A stretch of 64,000 bases of DNA from Sporosarcina quadrami (lineage in GTDB: Bacteria > Bacillota > Bacilli > Bacillales_A > Planococcaceae): assembly GCF_014836615.1 (NCBI RefSeq), contig NZ_JACSQN010000002.1, positions 248,001-312,000 on the forward strand. Direction: 5' to 3'. Below, in pieces: positions 39,039 through 49,548 of the stretch. Both the position numbers and the translations under genes were made by a program. The notes under the pieces are model-generated. The model ran no database searches and was not told the DNA's origin. It was given only the letters and a program-made list of their open reading frames with translations. Positions within the stretch are counted from its first letter, which is position 1; each line of letters begins with the position of its first letter.

Positions 39039-39953
39039 TTGAATGAAAAAGAATTGAAAATGTCTGACGGCTTCCACATCCATACTATTTCGTCTGCCCC
39101 TCTTGTGAAACCAAAAGCACATATCCATTTATTGCACGGTATGGCAGAGCATATTGGGAGATATAGAGAATTTATTGATTTTCTAGTAAAAGAAGGTTTT
39201 TCTGTATCTGGACATGATCATCGAGGTCATGGGGAAACAGCGAAATTGAATGGCAAACTTGGCCACTTCGGAGACAATACAGGGTTTGACCGAATCGTTG
39301 AAGATGCACAAGAAGTCATCCACTTTTACAAAGAGAAATTTGGAGCAACTAAGTTTATAGTAATTGGTCACAGCATGGGTTCGTTCATTGCGAGAAGATA
39401 TGCACAGATGTTTGGCAATGAGCTCGATGCATTGGTCTGCATAGGTACCGCTGGAGATCCAGGCGTTACCGGAACTGGAGGAACAGTCGTTGCACAGTTG
39501 AGAGGACGTTTAACGCAGTTTGACGAACCTGATCAAATCATCAATGCGTTAGTATTTGGTGGTTTCAATAAATCTGTTGTAAATGCCAAAACACCTTTTG
39601 ACTGGTTAGCGACTGACGAAAAAACTGTAGAGAAATACATGGTAGACCCATTTTGCGGTTTTATACCGACGACGGATTTTTTCATTGACCTTTTTGAAGG
39701 CTTAAAGAATATTCATGATACGAAAAACATGCAACATATCCCTAAAGAGTTGCCAGTGTTATTTCTATCTGGCATAAAAGATCCTGTAGGTAATAAAGGC
39801 AAAGGTGTTTGGCAAGTTGCTAATCAATTCGTAAATGAAGGAATTAGCAATGTAACTGTCATGCTGTATGAAGACAAACGACATGAAATGCTACAGGAAA
39901 CTAATCGGAAAGATGTTTTTGAATTCATCAAGGATTGGATTGTTAAAAGATGA
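39039..39953 (+). CDS. Alpha/beta hydrolase (serine aminopeptidase S33 / monoacylglycerol lipase-like)
   Basis: A 304-residue cytoplasmic hydrolase. Features are [11 protein letters not shown] (oxyanion-side HG motif), [10 protein letters not shown], the nucleophile elbow GHSMGS, an Asp in SGIKDPVG and a His in DKRHEM, completing a catalytic triad. It resembles lysophospholipase/monoglyceride lipases. Start TTG 39039 follows AAAGGTGGGG. Sitting directly after glpKD, a role in releasing glycerol from acylglycerols is tempting but unproven. It overlaps miaA by four bases. Confidence 0.85.
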   Translation: MNEKELKMSDGFHIHTISSAPLVKPKAHIHLLHGMAEHIGRYREFIDFLVKEGFSVSGHDHRGHGETAKLNGKLGHFGDNTGFDRIVEDAQEVIHFYKEKFGATKFIVIGHSMGSFIARRYAQMFGNELDALVCIGTAGDPGVTGTGGTVVAQLRGRLTQFDEPDQIINALVFGGFNKSVVNAKTPFDWLATDEKTVEKYMVDPFCGFIPTTDFFIDLFEGLKNIHDTKNMQHIPKELPVLFLSGIKDPVGNKGKGVWQVANQFVNEGISNVTVMLYEDKRHEMLQETNRKDVFEFIKDWIVKR

Positions 39954-40912
39954 CTGAATTAATAGAAGTGGTTGCAATCGTTGGACCGACAGCTTCAGGA
40001 AAAACCGCTTTGAGTGTCGAACTCGCCAAAACACTAAATGGCGAAATTATAAATGGAGATGCATACCAAGTATATAGAGGGCTTGATATTGGTACTGCTA
40101 AAATAACTGAAGATGAAAAAGAAGGTGTTCCACATCATTTGTTCGATTTCAAAGAACCTGATGAATCTTTTTCGGTTGCCGAATATCAAATTGCTGTCCG
40201 GAATGCGATTGAGGAAATTTCTAGTAGAGGGAAACTTCCGATTATAGTCGGAGGAACAGGGCTATATATACAATCTGTCCTGTTTGATTTTCGGTTTACC
40301 GAGGAAGCGGGTAATGTTAATGTGAGAGAACGCTTGGAAAGTGAACTTGCAACCGAAAATGGACCTGAAAAACTGTATAACAGATTGCAAACATTAGATC
40401 CGAAAAGTGCCGAGAAAATCCATAAGAACAACCATCGCCGATTAATTAGAGCTCTTGAAATAATTGAAGTTACAGGTAAGACAAAAGATGATCACGAACA
40501 AGGGCAAGGACATGAACCAATGTATAAACATTTAATCATTGGTTTGGAAGTGGAACGAGAGCGTCTTTATGAACGAATTGATGAAAGAGTAGATAAGATG
40601 ATGAATAACGGTTTATTCAATGAAGCAAAAGGGTTATGGGATAAAGGAATACGAAATGTACAATCAGTCCAGGCGATTGGTTACAAGGAACTATTTCTTC
40701 ATTTTGAAAATGAATTACCTTTAGAAGATGCTCTCGAAATGATCAAAAAAAACACAAGGAACTATGCGAAACGGCAAATGACGTATTTCAAAAATAAAAT
40801 GGAGATTTTCTGGTTTGACGCGATGAGTGATAAAGAAAAAAATGTAGAAGGAATTTTGACAATAATGAAGGATTTCGCTCTTGAGGAATCGAATAAGGTA
40901 AGTAAGCAATAG
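39950..40912 (+). CDS. miaA: tRNA dimethylallyltransferase
   Basis: Transfers dimethylallyl to A37 of tRNAs, making the substrate of MiaB. 320 residues with the P-loop [10 protein letters not shown], the [16 protein letters not shown] segment, and VGGTGLYIQ. The ATG lies inside the TGA overlap of the upstream hydrolase gene. hfq follows 29 bases later, a conserved pairing. Confidence 0.97.
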   Translation: MTELIEVVAIVGPTASGKTALSVELAKTLNGEIINGDAYQVYRGLDIGTAKITEDEKEGVPHHLFDFKEPDESFSVAEYQIAVRNAIEEISSRGKLPIIVGGTGLYIQSVLFDFRFTEEAGNVNVRERLESELATENGPEKLYNRLQTLDPKSAEKIHKNNHRRLIRALEIIEVTGKTKDDHEQGQGHEPMYKHLIIGLEVERERLYERIDERVDKMMNNGLFNEAKGLWDKGIRNVQSVQAIGYKELFLHFENELPLEDALEMIKKNTRNYAKRQMTYFKNKMEIFWFDAMSDKEKNVEGILTIMKDFALEESNKVSKQ

Positions 40913-40941
40913 AAATATAGAAGCTACTGGAGGCTAGGTGT

Positions 40942-41166
40942 ATGGCGCAAGTGAATATGCAAGAAACTTTTTTGAATGCTTTAAGGAAGAACAATACGTT
41001 TGTGACTGTTTTTCTATTAAATGGTTTTCAATTAAAAGGTCTTATTAAATCCTATGATAATTATACCGTTCTATTGGAGTCGGATGGCAAGCAACAACTA
41101 ATTTACAAGCATGCCATATCGACATACGTGCCAATCAAACCTGTTCAGTTGAAAGATCAGGAATAA
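40942..41166 (+). CDS. hfq: RNA chaperone Hfq
   Basis: Sm-fold hexameric RNA-binding protein, 74 residues (B. subtilis 73). Sm1 ([23 protein letters not shown]) and Sm2 (IYKHAIST, with the KH residues) are intact. Start ATG 40942 after TGGAGG. It is probably co-transcribed with miaA and ends at a two-way terminator. Confidence 0.97.
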   Translation: MAQVNMQETFLNALRKNNTFVTVFLLNGFQLKGLIKSYDNYTVLLESDGKQQLIYKHAISTYVPIKPVQLKDQE

Positions 41167-41196
41167 GATGAGAATTCATAAGAGACGTAAGTAAAA

Positions 41197-41240
41197 AGGA
41201 ACAGCAGAGGTGCTATACTTCACCTTTCTGCTGTTCTTGC
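41197..41240. terminator. Bidirectional terminator between hfq and TRIC-family gene
   Basis: GAACAGCAG (41199-41207) pairs with CTGCTGTTC (41228-41236) with an inner GGTG/CACC pair, flanked by A-rich and T-rich sequence suited to convergent genes. Confidence 0.78.
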
Positions 41241-41253
41241 TTTGTTTGCATAG

Positions 41254-41877
41254 CTACGTTTTTCGTCCTTGCGGCAAACGCCACTGGAAACTATACGAAA
41301 GAATGCGCATTGTTGTTGTAATAATTAATAGGATATATAGTGCAAAGTCAAACTCGTAAAGTCCTAAACCGACGATAAGTCCTGCTGTCCCCGCCCATAC
41401 TGCATAAATATCTTTTTTGAAAATAAGAGGTCTCCTGCCTGCGAGTAAATCACGGATTACTCCTCCACCTGCTCCTGTGAGAACTGCTGCCACCGTAATT
41501 GCAAATAACGATAAGTTTAAGTTTACAGCTAGCATAGCCCCTTGTATTGCAAAAGCTGCCAAACCAATTGCATCAAAATAAGTACCCCACCGATTCCAAT
41601 GGGTTAACACATATTTAGAAAAGAAGAAGATGATACTTATGGAAATGGTTGCGACGACGAACAAGAAATGTTGGTCCCATAGTACGCTTACAGGAACACC
41701 AATGAGCAAATTTCTAACCGCTCCACCGCCAAACGCCGTTACCATTCCTAATATGTACACGCCGAATATATCATATTCTTCTTCAATTGCTATTAATGCC
41801 CCCGAAATGGCAAAAGCGACAGTGCCTATAAAACTGAATACTTCCCATGCCAAATCTTTCACTCCTTTTAGCTTCAA
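41254..41877 (-). CDS. TRIC cation channel (UPF0126)-family membrane protein
   Basis: A 207-residue protein with about seven membrane helices made of two repeats, each containing a glycine-rich GGGAVRNLLIGVP or GGGVIRDLLAGRRP stretch, as in bacterial trimeric intracellular cation channels (related to YvgT/YadS). K+ conduction is known for some members; specificity here is unproven. On the minus strand the ribosome binding site is AAAGGAG. It stands alone between hfq and ynbB and is not part of the usual hfq neighbourhood. Confidence 0.88.
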   Translation of the reverse strand: MKLKGVKDLAWEVFSFIGTVAFAISGALIAIEEEYDIFGVYILGMVTAFGGGAVRNLLIGVPVSVLWDQHFLFVVATISISIIFFFSKYVLTHWNRWGTYFDAIGLAAFAIQGAMLAVNLNLSLFAITVAAVLTGAGGGVIRDLLAGRRPLIFKKDIYAVWAGTAGLIVGLGLYEFDFALYILLIITTTMRILSYSFQWRLPQGRKT

Positions 41878-41997
41878 ACCTATAATAGTATATAGTAAAA
41901 GTCTGAATATGACTAATCAGTAATGGCTCATCATTGACCTATTTTTCTGGGCTGATAAAATAATGGAGTGACTATTAGCAGGAAAGAGGACTAAGAA

Positions 41998-43257
41998 ATG
42001 ATAATTGATGTATTTACAGATGAAATTGAGAACAGGGCAGACATAGTAGAAGAGCAACTTGGAGGACATTTTAAACGTATTAAAAAAACGGCATTTTATA
42101 ATCAGCGTAAAGTATTAGCTGCGTTTAGAAAAAATATGGTCAGTGACTTCCATCTGTCTGGATCTACGGGATACGGATACGACGATAGTGGGAGAGATGT
42201 GCTTGAGCAAGTATATGCGGATGTGTTCGGAGCAGAAAGCTGTCTAGTACGTAATCAGATCATATCAGGTACACATGCCATCTCCATCAGCTTGTTTGGT
42301 ATTTTAAGACCGGGTGACGAGTTATTATATATGACAGGAAAACCATACGACACTTTAGAGTCCATTGTATCTGGAAAAGGGGAGGATACTGGTTCCCTTG
42401 CTGATTATGGCATTTCCTACCGCCATGTTGATTTATTAGATGACGGCAAAGTGGATTTTGAAAAAGTAAAGAACACTATTCATGATAAGACAAAAATGAT
42501 AGGAATTCAGCGATCAAAAGGGTATTCAGATCGACCGTCTTTCCATATTGAAGAGATTGCAGAAATGATCCGTTTTGTGAAAGCGATCCGACCGGACATT
42601 ATTGTATTCGTAGACAATTGCTATGGAGAGTTCGTTGAAACGAAAGAACCGATTGAGGTAGGGGCCGATTTAATGGCAGGCTCCCTCATCAAAAATCCCG
42701 GCGGAGGATTAGTTCGAACAGGTGGTTATATTGCAGGTAGATCAGATTTAGTAAAAAGATGCGCTTACCGTATGACTTCACCTGGCATAGGGGCAGAGGC
42801 TGGTGCATCACTCGATACGTTGCTAGAAATGTATCAAGGCTTTTTCCTTGCGCCTCACGTTGTCAGTCAGGCGGTAAAAGGTGCTGTATTCACAGCAGGA
42901 TTCCTTGAAAGCTTTGGGTTTGACACGACTCCACACTATTTAGCAGAACGTACGGACTTAATTCAATCTGTCAATTTTGGGAACGCAGAACAAATGATTG
43001 CTTTTTGTCAAACAATCCAAGAGAACTCTCCAATTAATGCACATTACTCTCCTGTGCCATCTTATATGCCTGGTTATACTGACGATGTCATAATGGCGGC
43101 GGGAACATTCATACAAGGCTCAAGTATAGAGCTGACAGCGGATGGACCAATAAGGCCTCCGTATACTGCCTACATACAAGGCGGTTTAACGTATGAACAC
43201 GTGAAATCAGCAGTTATGTCCTCCATGGAAAAGTTGCTACAAGATAAAATGATATAA
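41998..43257 (+). CDS. ynbB: YnbB-family PLP enzyme (aluminium-resistance/methionine gamma-lyase-like)
   Basis: A 419-residue fold-type I pyridoxal-phosphate protein. The predicted PLP lysine is in SLIKNPGGG, preceded by FVDNCYGEF, with TGYGYDDSGRD near residue 56. Such proteins follow hfq in many Firmicutes but their physiological reaction is not established; annotations as methionine gamma-lyase rest on homology. ATG 41998 follows GAAAGAGG. In B. subtilis glnRA comes next; here lexA does. Confidence 0.88.
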   Translation: MIIDVFTDEIENRADIVEEQLGGHFKRIKKTAFYNQRKVLAAFRKNMVSDFHLSGSTGYGYDDSGRDVLEQVYADVFGAESCLVRNQIISGTHAISISLFGILRPGDELLYMTGKPYDTLESIVSGKGEDTGSLADYGISYRHVDLLDDGKVDFEKVKNTIHDKTKMIGIQRSKGYSDRPSFHIEEIAEMIRFVKAIRPDIIVFVDNCYGEFVETKEPIEVGADLMAGSLIKNPGGGLVRTGGYIAGRSDLVKRCAYRMTSPGIGAEAGASLDTLLEMYQGFFLAPHVVSQAVKGAVFTAGFLESFGFDTTPHYLAERTDLIQSVNFGNAEQMIAFCQTIQENSPINAHYSPVPSYMPGYTDDVIMAAGTFIQGSSIELTADGPIRPPYTAYIQGGLTYEHVKSAVMSSMEKLLQDKMI

Positions 43258-43258
43258 T

Positions 43259-43299
43259 AAAAAACTCTCTACCGAATATTAATCGGCAGAGAGTTTTTT
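43259..43299. terminator. Bidirectional terminator between ynbB and lexA
   Basis: A perfect 12-bp stem AAAAAACTCTCT/AGAGAGTTTTTT with an inner CCGA/TCGG stem; it serves both convergent genes. Confidence 0.92.
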
Positions 43300-43302
43300 A
43301 CT

Positions 43303-43923
43303 TCAATGAATTTGGCGATATACACCGACAACTTTTCCGAGGATAGAGACATTATTAACAATGATTGGCTCCATCGAATCGTTCTCTGGTTGTAAACGGA
43401 AATAGTCTTTCTCTTTAAAGAATCGTTTTACAGTCGCTTCGTCTTCCTCAGTCATGGCAACGACGATTTCCCCATTATTAGCGGAATGTTGTTGTTTTAC
43501 AATGACATAGTCACCGTTCAGTATGCCTGCTTCTATCATACTGTCTCCTACTATTTCTAACATGAAGAGATTGTCGTCAGATGTACCATACGTGTCTGGA
43601 AGAGGGAAGTATTCTTCGATATTCTCGATCGCGGTAATCGGCAAGCCGGCAGTTACCTTACCGACCAAAGGAACATGTAAAACGCCAGCTTTTAATGAAT
43701 CAAGACCTTCAGGATCCAATACTTCTATTGCTCTCGGTTTCGTCGGATCTCGTCTTATATATCCTTTGCTTTCAAGTCGTGCTAAATGTCCGTGTACAGT
43801 GGAACTGGAAGCGAGACCTACCGCTTCACCGATTTCTCGCACAGAAGGAGGATATCCTTTCAGTTTAACTTCTTCTTTGATAAACGTCAGAATATCTTGC
43901 TGCCTTTTAGAAATTTTCTTCAT
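43303..43923 (-). CDS. lexA: LexA repressor
   Basis: SOS repressor, 206 residues. The N-terminal winged helix (residues ~1-65; [21 protein letters not shown]) binds DNA. The Ala-Gly cleavage site lies in KVTAGLP, the catalytic Ser in GDSMIEAGI and the Lys in [17 protein letters not shown] at 43923 is chosen, with GGAGGG seven bases upstream on the minus strand. Its promoter region is shared with yneA and holds four LexA boxes, so both are SOS-induced and lexA is autoregulated. Confidence 0.97.
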   Translation of the reverse strand: MKKISKRQQDILTFIKEEVKLKGYPPSVREIGEAVGLASSSTVHGHLARLESKGYIRRDPTKPRAIEVLDPEGLDSLKAGVLHVPLVGKVTAGLPITAIENIEEYFPLPDTYGTSDDNLFMLEIVGDSMIEAGILNGDYVIVKQQHSANNGEIVVAMTEEDEATVKRFFKEKDYFRLQPENDSMEPIIVNNVSILGKVVGVYRQIH

Positions 43924-44004
43924 ATGTCCACCCTCCAATTTAATGTTAGCTAAAGAGCCAATAACTTAGATATTAATAAGAAAACATAGTAGTACGTTAA
44001 AAAT

Positions 44005-44033
44005 AGTATAACAGGTGTTCGGGCGATTAGCAA
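44005..44033 (-). promoter_or_regulatory. Promoter of lexA
   Basis: On the minus strand TTGCTA (44033-44028) and TATACT (44010-44005) are 17 bases apart. Two LexA boxes overlap it. Confidence 0.65.
44008..44021. promoter_or_regulatory. LexA box A (lexA-yneA region)
   Basis: ATAAC-AGGT-GTTCG: one half-site perfect (GTTCG), the other 3 of 5 against CGAACnnnnGTTCG. It overlaps the lexA -10. Confidence 0.65.
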
Positions 44034-44044
44034 ACAAAGGTTCG
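44031..44044. promoter_or_regulatory. LexA box B (lexA-yneA region)
   Basis: CAAAC-AAAG-GTTCG: one mismatch to CGAACnnnnGTTCG. It covers the lexA -35 and lies just upstream of the yneA -35. Confidence 0.8.
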
Positions 44045-44053
44045 AATTTATTG

Positions 44054-44082
44054 TTGACTTATGAAAAAACGTGTCCTATAAT
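44054..44082 (+). promoter_or_regulatory. Promoter of yneA-yneB-ynzC
   Basis: TTGACT (44054-44059) and TATAAT (44077-44082) with a 17-base spacer, close to consensus. A LexA box covers the expected start of transcription. Confidence 0.85.
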
Positions 44083-44083
44083 G

Positions 44084-44110
44084 GGAACAAGTATTCCGAA
44101 CAAACATTCT
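44084..44110. promoter_or_regulatory. LexA boxes C and D, adjacent
   Basis: GGAAC-AAGT-ATTCC (44084-44097) and CGAAC-AAAC-ATTCT (44097-44110) share one base and lie on and after the yneA transcription start. Each has one strong and one weaker half-site. Confidence 0.65.
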
Positions 44111-44124
44111 TGGAGGGGTTAACA

Positions 44125-45117
<993 letters not shown>

Positions 45118-45237
45118 TTTTACTTAAAACTTCTGTAGTGCTGGGTGTATTCACTACTATAAGCGGACTAAAAAATGCTAAACTGAGAAATAGGCAAATG
45201 CCGACATGGATTTTTATTAAATGAACGGAGGTATAGT

Positions 45238-45471
45238 ATGTTATCACCAGAAAAGATCAAACGAATTAATGAACTTGCAAATAAGTCAAAAACAATTGGC
45301 TTATCTACAGAAGAAGCGAAAGAGCAAACAAAACTGCGTAAAGAATACTTGGAAACTTTCCGTTCTTCAATGAGAGATACAATTGAAAACGTAAGAGTCA
45401 TTGATCCGGATGGCAATGATGTTACGCCTGAAAAAGTGAAAGATGCTCACAACAATAAATACCTGAATTGA
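45238..45471 (+). CDS. ynzC: YnzC-family (DUF896) small protein
   Basis: A 77-residue helical protein; the segment INELANKSKTIGLSTEEAKEQ..LRKEYL is diagnostic. It belongs to the SOS operon with yneA and yneB in B. subtilis, but its function is not established. ATG 45238 follows CGGAGG. The 145-base gap to yneB with a weak hairpin may lower its expression. Confidence 0.92.
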   Translation: MLSPEKIKRINELANKSKTIGLSTEEAKEQTKLRKEYLETFRSSMRDTIENVRVIDPDGNDVTPEKVKDAHNNKYLN

Positions 45472-45578
45472 ATGTAAGTGAGGAGATGGATTGTAATCCA
45501 TAAACAAATTGACTACACTAAAGATGTAAAAAGATCAGTATACAATTAAAAGAGACAGTAAGGGAAAGGATGTTCTGA

Positions 45579-47585
45579 ATGACTGAAAAAATTGATCAGC
45601 TAGCAATAAACACGATCCGAACGTTATCCATTGATGCAATTGAGAAAGCGAATTCTGGCCACCCTGGTTTACCAATGGGTGCTGCGCCAATGGCTTATAC
45701 ATTATGGACGAAACATATGCATCATAATCCATCAAACCCAGATTGGTTCAACCGTGACCGTTTTGTACTTTCAGCAGGACATGGATCTATGCTCCTTTAT
45801 AGCTTATTACACCTAAGTGGTTATGGATTGCCAATGGAAGAAATTAAAAACTTCAGACAGTGGGATTCTAAAACACCAGGTCATCCGGAGTATGGCCATA
45901 CAGTTGGAGTCGAAGCGACGACTGGCCCATTAGGTCAAGGTATCGGTATGGCTGTGGGTATGGCGATGGCTGAAAAGCATTTGGCGGCTATTTATAACCG
46001 ACCAGGTTTTGACGTCGTTGACCATTATACGTATGCACTTTGCGGAGATGGCGACCTCATGGAAGGTGTTGCAGCGGAAGCTATATCACTGGCAGGACAT
46101 CTACAACTTGATAAGCTCATTGTACTTTACGATAGCAATGACATATCTCTAGATGGAGAATTGGATATGTCGTTTACAGAGAATATAAAGAAGCGCTTCG
46201 AGTCATATGGCTGGAACTATATCCGAGTTGAAGACGGCAATGAAATAACTGACGTTTCTAAAGCAATCGAACAGGCTAAAGCCAATACAGGCGGTCCTAC
46301 TATGATCGAAGTGAAGACAGTTATTGGCTACGGTTCTCCGAACAGATCAGGTAAATCTGATGCGCATGGTATGCCTTTAGGTGAAGATGAGATGAAATTG
46401 ACAAAAGAATATTACAAATGGACATTTGATGAGGATTTTGCTGTTCCGGATGGCGTTTACGAAACATTCAAAGAAGCAACAGATGAACTTGGCGTAGTAA
46501 AGGAAAAGCAGTGGAATGAACTGTTCTCGAAATACGAAAGCGAATACGCAGAACTTGCTACACAACTTAAAACTGCTATTTCAGGTGAAGTGCCTGAATC
46601 ACTTGAAAATAATCTTCCGAGCTATGAAACGGGTACGTCACATGCAACTCGTTCAGCTTCAGGTGATGCTATTAATGCAATTGCAAATGTATTACCTTCA
46701 TTTTTCGGAGGAAGTGCGGACTTAGCAGGATCCAATAAGACAACGATTAAAGGTGCTGGTGATTTCCTTCCTACTAATTATAGTGGACGGAATATTTGGT
46801 TTGGTGTTCGTGAGTTCGCGATGGGAACTGCATTGAACGGTATGGCCCTTCATGGCGGTCTGCATGTTTATGGTGGAACATTCTTCGTATTCAGCGACTA
46901 TGTACGACCTGCAATAAGACTTTCAGCCCTTATGGGGTTACCGGTAACGTATGTATTTACACACGACAGTGTAGCAGTAGGTGAAGATGGGCCGACTCAC
47001 GAGCCTGTGGAACATCTGTCATCTCTTCGCTCTATGCCTGGTTTGACTGTGTTACGTCCTGCTGACGGCAACGAAACATCCGCTGCGTGGAAGATTGCTG
47101 TTTCATCAAAGAATCGTCCTACAGTACTTGTATTATCACGACAGAACTTATCGGTTCTACCTAAATCTTGTGAACTGTCGATGGAAGGAGTGCGTCGCGG
47201 TGCTTATACAATTTCACCTGCTGAAAAGGATGTGGCAGAAGGCATCATTATTGCTACAGGATCAGAAGTGAATTTGGCAGTCGATGCACAAGCCGCTTTG
47301 CGTAAAGAAGGAATCGATGTGTCAGTCGTTTCAATGCCATCATGGGATCTTTTCGAACAGCAAGACAATGAGTATAAAGAAAGTGTTCTACCGAAATCTG
47401 TGAAAAAACGAATTTCTATTGAAATGGGTGCATCTCTAGGCTGGCATAAATACGTCGGCGATGAAGGAGAAGTAATTGCAATTGATACGTTCGGTGCAAG
47501 TGCACCTGGAGAAAAAGTAATTGCTGAGTATGGCTTTACTACAGACAACGTATTGAATAAAATGAAAAAGATGTTTAATCGATAA
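45579..47585 (+). CDS. tkt: Transketolase
   Basis: Thiamine-diphosphate enzyme of the pentose phosphate pathway, 668 residues. The TPP motif [18 protein letters not shown] and NDISLDG, the opening [17 protein letters not shown], and [15 protein letters not shown] are intact. ATG 45579 follows GGGAAAGGA. It is separated from ynzC by 107 bases and ends at a strong terminator. Confidence 0.98.
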   Translation: MTEKIDQLAINTIRTLSIDAIEKANSGHPGLPMGAAPMAYTLWTKHMHHNPSNPDWFNRDRFVLSAGHGSMLLYSLLHLSGYGLPMEEIKNFRQWDSKTPGHPEYGHTVGVEATTGPLGQGIGMAVGMAMAEKHLAAIYNRPGFDVVDHYTYALCGDGDLMEGVAAEAISLAGHLQLDKLIVLYDSNDISLDGELDMSFTENIKKRFESYGWNYIRVEDGNEITDVSKAIEQAKANTGGPTMIEVKTVIGYGSPNRSGKSDAHGMPLGEDEMKLTKEYYKWTFDEDFAVPDGVYETFKEATDELGVVKEKQWNELFSKYESEYAELATQLKTAISGEVPESLENNLPSYETGTSHATRSASGDAINAIANVLPSFFGGSADLAGSNKTTIKGAGDFLPTNYSGRNIWFGVREFAMGTALNGMALHGGLHVYGGTFFVFSDYVRPAIRLSALMGLPVTYVFTHDSVAVGEDGPTHEPVEHLSSLRSMPGLTVLRPADGNETSAAWKIAVSSKNRPTVLVLSRQNLSVLPKSCELSMEGVRRGAYTISPAEKDVAEGIIIATGSEVNLAVDAQAALRKEGIDVSVVSMPSWDLFEQQDNEYKESVLPKSVKKRISIEMGASLGWHKYVGDEGEVIAIDTFGASAPGEKVIAEYGFTTDNVLNKMKKMFNR

Positions 47586-47592
47586 ATGAACG

Positions 47593-47630
47593 ACCGCTTT
47601 GGAGATAATGCATTGTCCAAAGCGGTTTTC
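47593..47630 (+). terminator. Terminator of tkt
   Basis: A perfect 11-bp stem ACCGCTTTGGA/TCCAAAGCGGT followed by TTTC. Confidence 0.88.
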
Positions 47631-47688
47631 TTTAATTGTAACAACAATTTGAAATTTACGACAATAATAGTGCGTTTTAGTAGCGTGA

Positions 47689-47722
47689 TTTGACAAACTT
47701 TTTAATTGCCTTGATTTAAACT
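47689..47722 (+). promoter_or_regulatory. Spo0A box and probable Spo0A-activated promoter of sirA
   Basis: TTTGACAAA (47689-47697) is the reverse complement of TTTGTCAAA, a perfect match to the 0A-box consensus TTTGTCRAA. It overlaps TTGACA (47690-47695); a -10-like TAAACT (47717-47722) is 21 bases further. Long spacing with an overlapping 0A box is typical of Spo0A-activated sigma-A promoters. A weaker 0A-like site, TTGTCGTAA, is at 47656-47664 on the minus strand. Confidence 0.6.
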
Positions 47723-47745
47723 ATTGTAAAAGGAAGGTGTCGGTC

Positions 47746-48192
47746 ATGAGGACATATGATATTTACAAAGTGAAAAAAAGATACCAGTCGTTTATATTAG
47801 GCAGGGAAAATCTACTTTACGAATTATTGAAGGATTATACAACAAACGAACCTATGCAGGAAGTCACTTATTTGTGTGACGAGATTGAAGAAAGTGCAAT
47901 TGACCAGGCGATCCTTTGTAACCTCGGAAAAAGTTTTACAAAAGTAGAAAGTGACGAAGGTGAATACAAATTATCTCATCCGATGAAAGGATCTATTCAT
48001 ATTTCACTTAGTCCCTATTCGCTCCAAGCTTACTGCGACGGCTCAAGAATGTTGGATTTGGATTTGTTTGTTGCGCTCTCTGGAGCGGATGACCGTTTCT
48101 TCGCTGTTATGGACAAGCGGGGGGAGTGGGGCTGGTTAAAACCTATCAAGCATGACCACCAATTTATGAATAATCAGTCAGTCTTATTTTGA
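47746..48192 (+). CDS. sirA: Sporulation inhibitor of replication SirA (YneE)
   Basis: A 148-residue protein, identical in length to B. subtilis SirA, which binds DnaA to block re-initiation in cells entering sporulation. Recognised from position between tkt and yneF and from pattern (YDIYKVKKRYQ...FILGRENLLYELLKDY; C-terminal GWLKPIK). Sequence conservation in this family is low. ATG 47746 is chosen after AAAGGAAGG. A Spo0A box lies upstream, matching the known regulation. Confidence 0.85.
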   Translation: MRTYDIYKVKKRYQSFILGRENLLYELLKDYTTNEPMQEVTYLCDEIEESAIDQAILCNLGKSFTKVESDEGEYKLSHPMKGSIHISLSPYSLQAYCDGSRMLDLDLFVALSGADDRFFAVMDKRGEWGWLKPIKHDHQFMNNQSVLF

Positions 48193-48315
48193 TAGTGGGA
48201 ATTCGACAATCTTTAAGATTTTATCTGCCAGACATTGCTATATAGACCTCCTTTGTTGTATAATCCATCATGGTAGAGTAAACCTGATTTAGGGAAGTGA
48301 AGGAGGTAATAGCGA

Positions 48316-48543
48316 ATGTTAGGCACAGGTTGGTGGATTGCAATCGTTGTCGTAGCATTAATAGCTGGTGTAGCCCTCGGATTTTTCATTGCACGTCAAT
48401 ACATGATGAAATATCTTAAAGAGAACCCGCCAATTAATGAACAAATGTTACGCATGATGATGATGCAGATGGGGCAAAAACCTTCACAAAAGAAGATTAA
48501 CCAGATGATGAGTCAGATGAATAAGATGAATGATAAAAAATAA
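48316..48543 (+). CDS. yneF: YneF (UPF0154) small membrane protein
   Basis: A 75-residue protein with one N-terminal membrane helix ([25 protein letters not shown]) and a Met/Gln-rich cytosolic tail; the family is UPF0154, function unknown. Start ATG 48316 after GGAGG. Its position after sirA is conserved. A long hairpin follows. Confidence 0.92.
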   Translation: MLGTGWWIAIVVVALIAGVALGFFIARQYMMKYLKENPPINEQMLRMMMMQMGQKPSQKKINQMMSQMNKMNDKK

Positions 48544-48553
48544 TTTGTTCTAC

Positions 48554-48598
48554 AAAAAAGACCTTTTTCCTAGTAACTCAGAAAAAAAGGTCTTTTTT
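48554..48598. terminator. Terminator between yneF and convergent hydrolase gene
   Basis: A 15-bp stem AAAAAAGACCTTTTT/AAAAAGGTCTTTTTT; the flanks suit both directions. Confidence 0.88.
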
Positions 48599-48606
48599 CG
48601 TATTTA

Positions 48607-49533
48607 TCAAGAGATGAAACCGTACTCATTGAGAAAAGCATGTACTTCACGTTCATATTCTTCTGGATTGTCATTGAAAGACTTTGCATGTGCACCCTTC
48701 TTGAAGAGTTTCATTTTCTTTTTATCTTCCTTTAACGTAAATAACTCTTTTGTCATTTCTGGTAAGATGAAATCATCCTCCAAGCTATGGATGAAAAGCA
48801 TTGGTTTATCAATTTTACTAATTACTTGGCGAGGAGAAACAAGTTTTGTCGTATAACCGTCCCGAACTTTGAGAAACAAATTGGCAATACGCAATGTCAT
48901 GGACGTCCGTAAAGGGGTGCTCGTTCTTAAAATGTGAAGAATCTGTGTTGTGAAATCTGAAAAAGGACAATCGACAATGTAAAAGTCTGCTTCATCCTCG
49001 AATTCACCCCCATACAAAATCGTTGTAGCTGCTCCCATCGATTCACCGTGGACTCCTAGCAATGCGCGTCTTCCGATACGATCTCGTACAGAAGAGACGA
49101 CTGCATGTAAATCACTTTTTTCATAATAGCCGAAACTCGTAGTCTTACCGCCTGAATCGCCATGGCGACGGTGATCGTAAATGACAGAGTTAAAACCGAG
49201 CCGTTCAAACAAGCGTGCATATTTAATAGAATTGATCTTATTCTCCGTAACCCCATGACAAATGATAACCGTTTTAGTCGTATCAAAAGGACGTAAGAAA
49301 ACAGCTCTGAGTGGATAGCCATTTGGTGAATCGACCCAGAAATCATCTTTCCGCACCGATTCATACCAGTGCTCATCAAATCGTTTAGCGATAATTTCCC
49401 TCTTTAAAATTAAATCGCTGTCTTTTACTTTCATGAACATTAATCGGCTTGTTGCGTAAAAAGCGAGGATTGTAATAATTGCTGTATAAATGCTTCCAAT
49501 GACTCCAGTAATAAAGAGGAAGCGCTTTTTCAA
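48607..49533 (-). CDS. Membrane-anchored alpha/beta hydrolase (YqkD-like)
   Basis: A 308-residue protein with an N-terminal hydrophobic anchor (residues ~5-27) and an alpha/beta-hydrolase fold: CHGVTENK, YDHRRHGDS, nucleophile elbow HGESMGA, Asp in SLEDDFI, His in GAHAKS. The substrate is unknown. B. subtilis yqkD lies near yqkF-nudF-fur, and these genes also occur further along this window, which supports the assignment. It marks the point where gene order leaves the B. subtilis lexA-yneF segment. Confidence 0.85.
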   Translation of the reverse strand: MKKRFLFITGVIGSIYTAIITILAFYATSRLMFMKVKDSDLILKREIIAKRFDEHWYESVRKDDFWVDSPNGYPLRAVFLRPFDTTKTVIICHGVTENKINSIKYARLFERLGFNSVIYDHRRHGDSGGKTTSFGYYEKSDLHAVVSSVRDRIGRRALLGVHGESMGAATTILYGGEFEDEADFYIVDCPFSDFTTQILHILRTSTPLRTSMTLRIANLFLKVRDGYTTKLVSPRQVISKIDKPMLFIHSLEDDFILPEMTKELFTLKEDKKKMKLFKKGAHAKSFNDNPEEYEREVHAFLNEYGFIS

Positions 49534-49548
49534 TCAGCTTCAACTCCT

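Noticed and set aside
48530..48856. 108-residue plus-strand frame over the terminator and 3' end of the hydrolase gene
   Set aside because: It runs through a clear terminator hairpin and opposite a conserved coding region.
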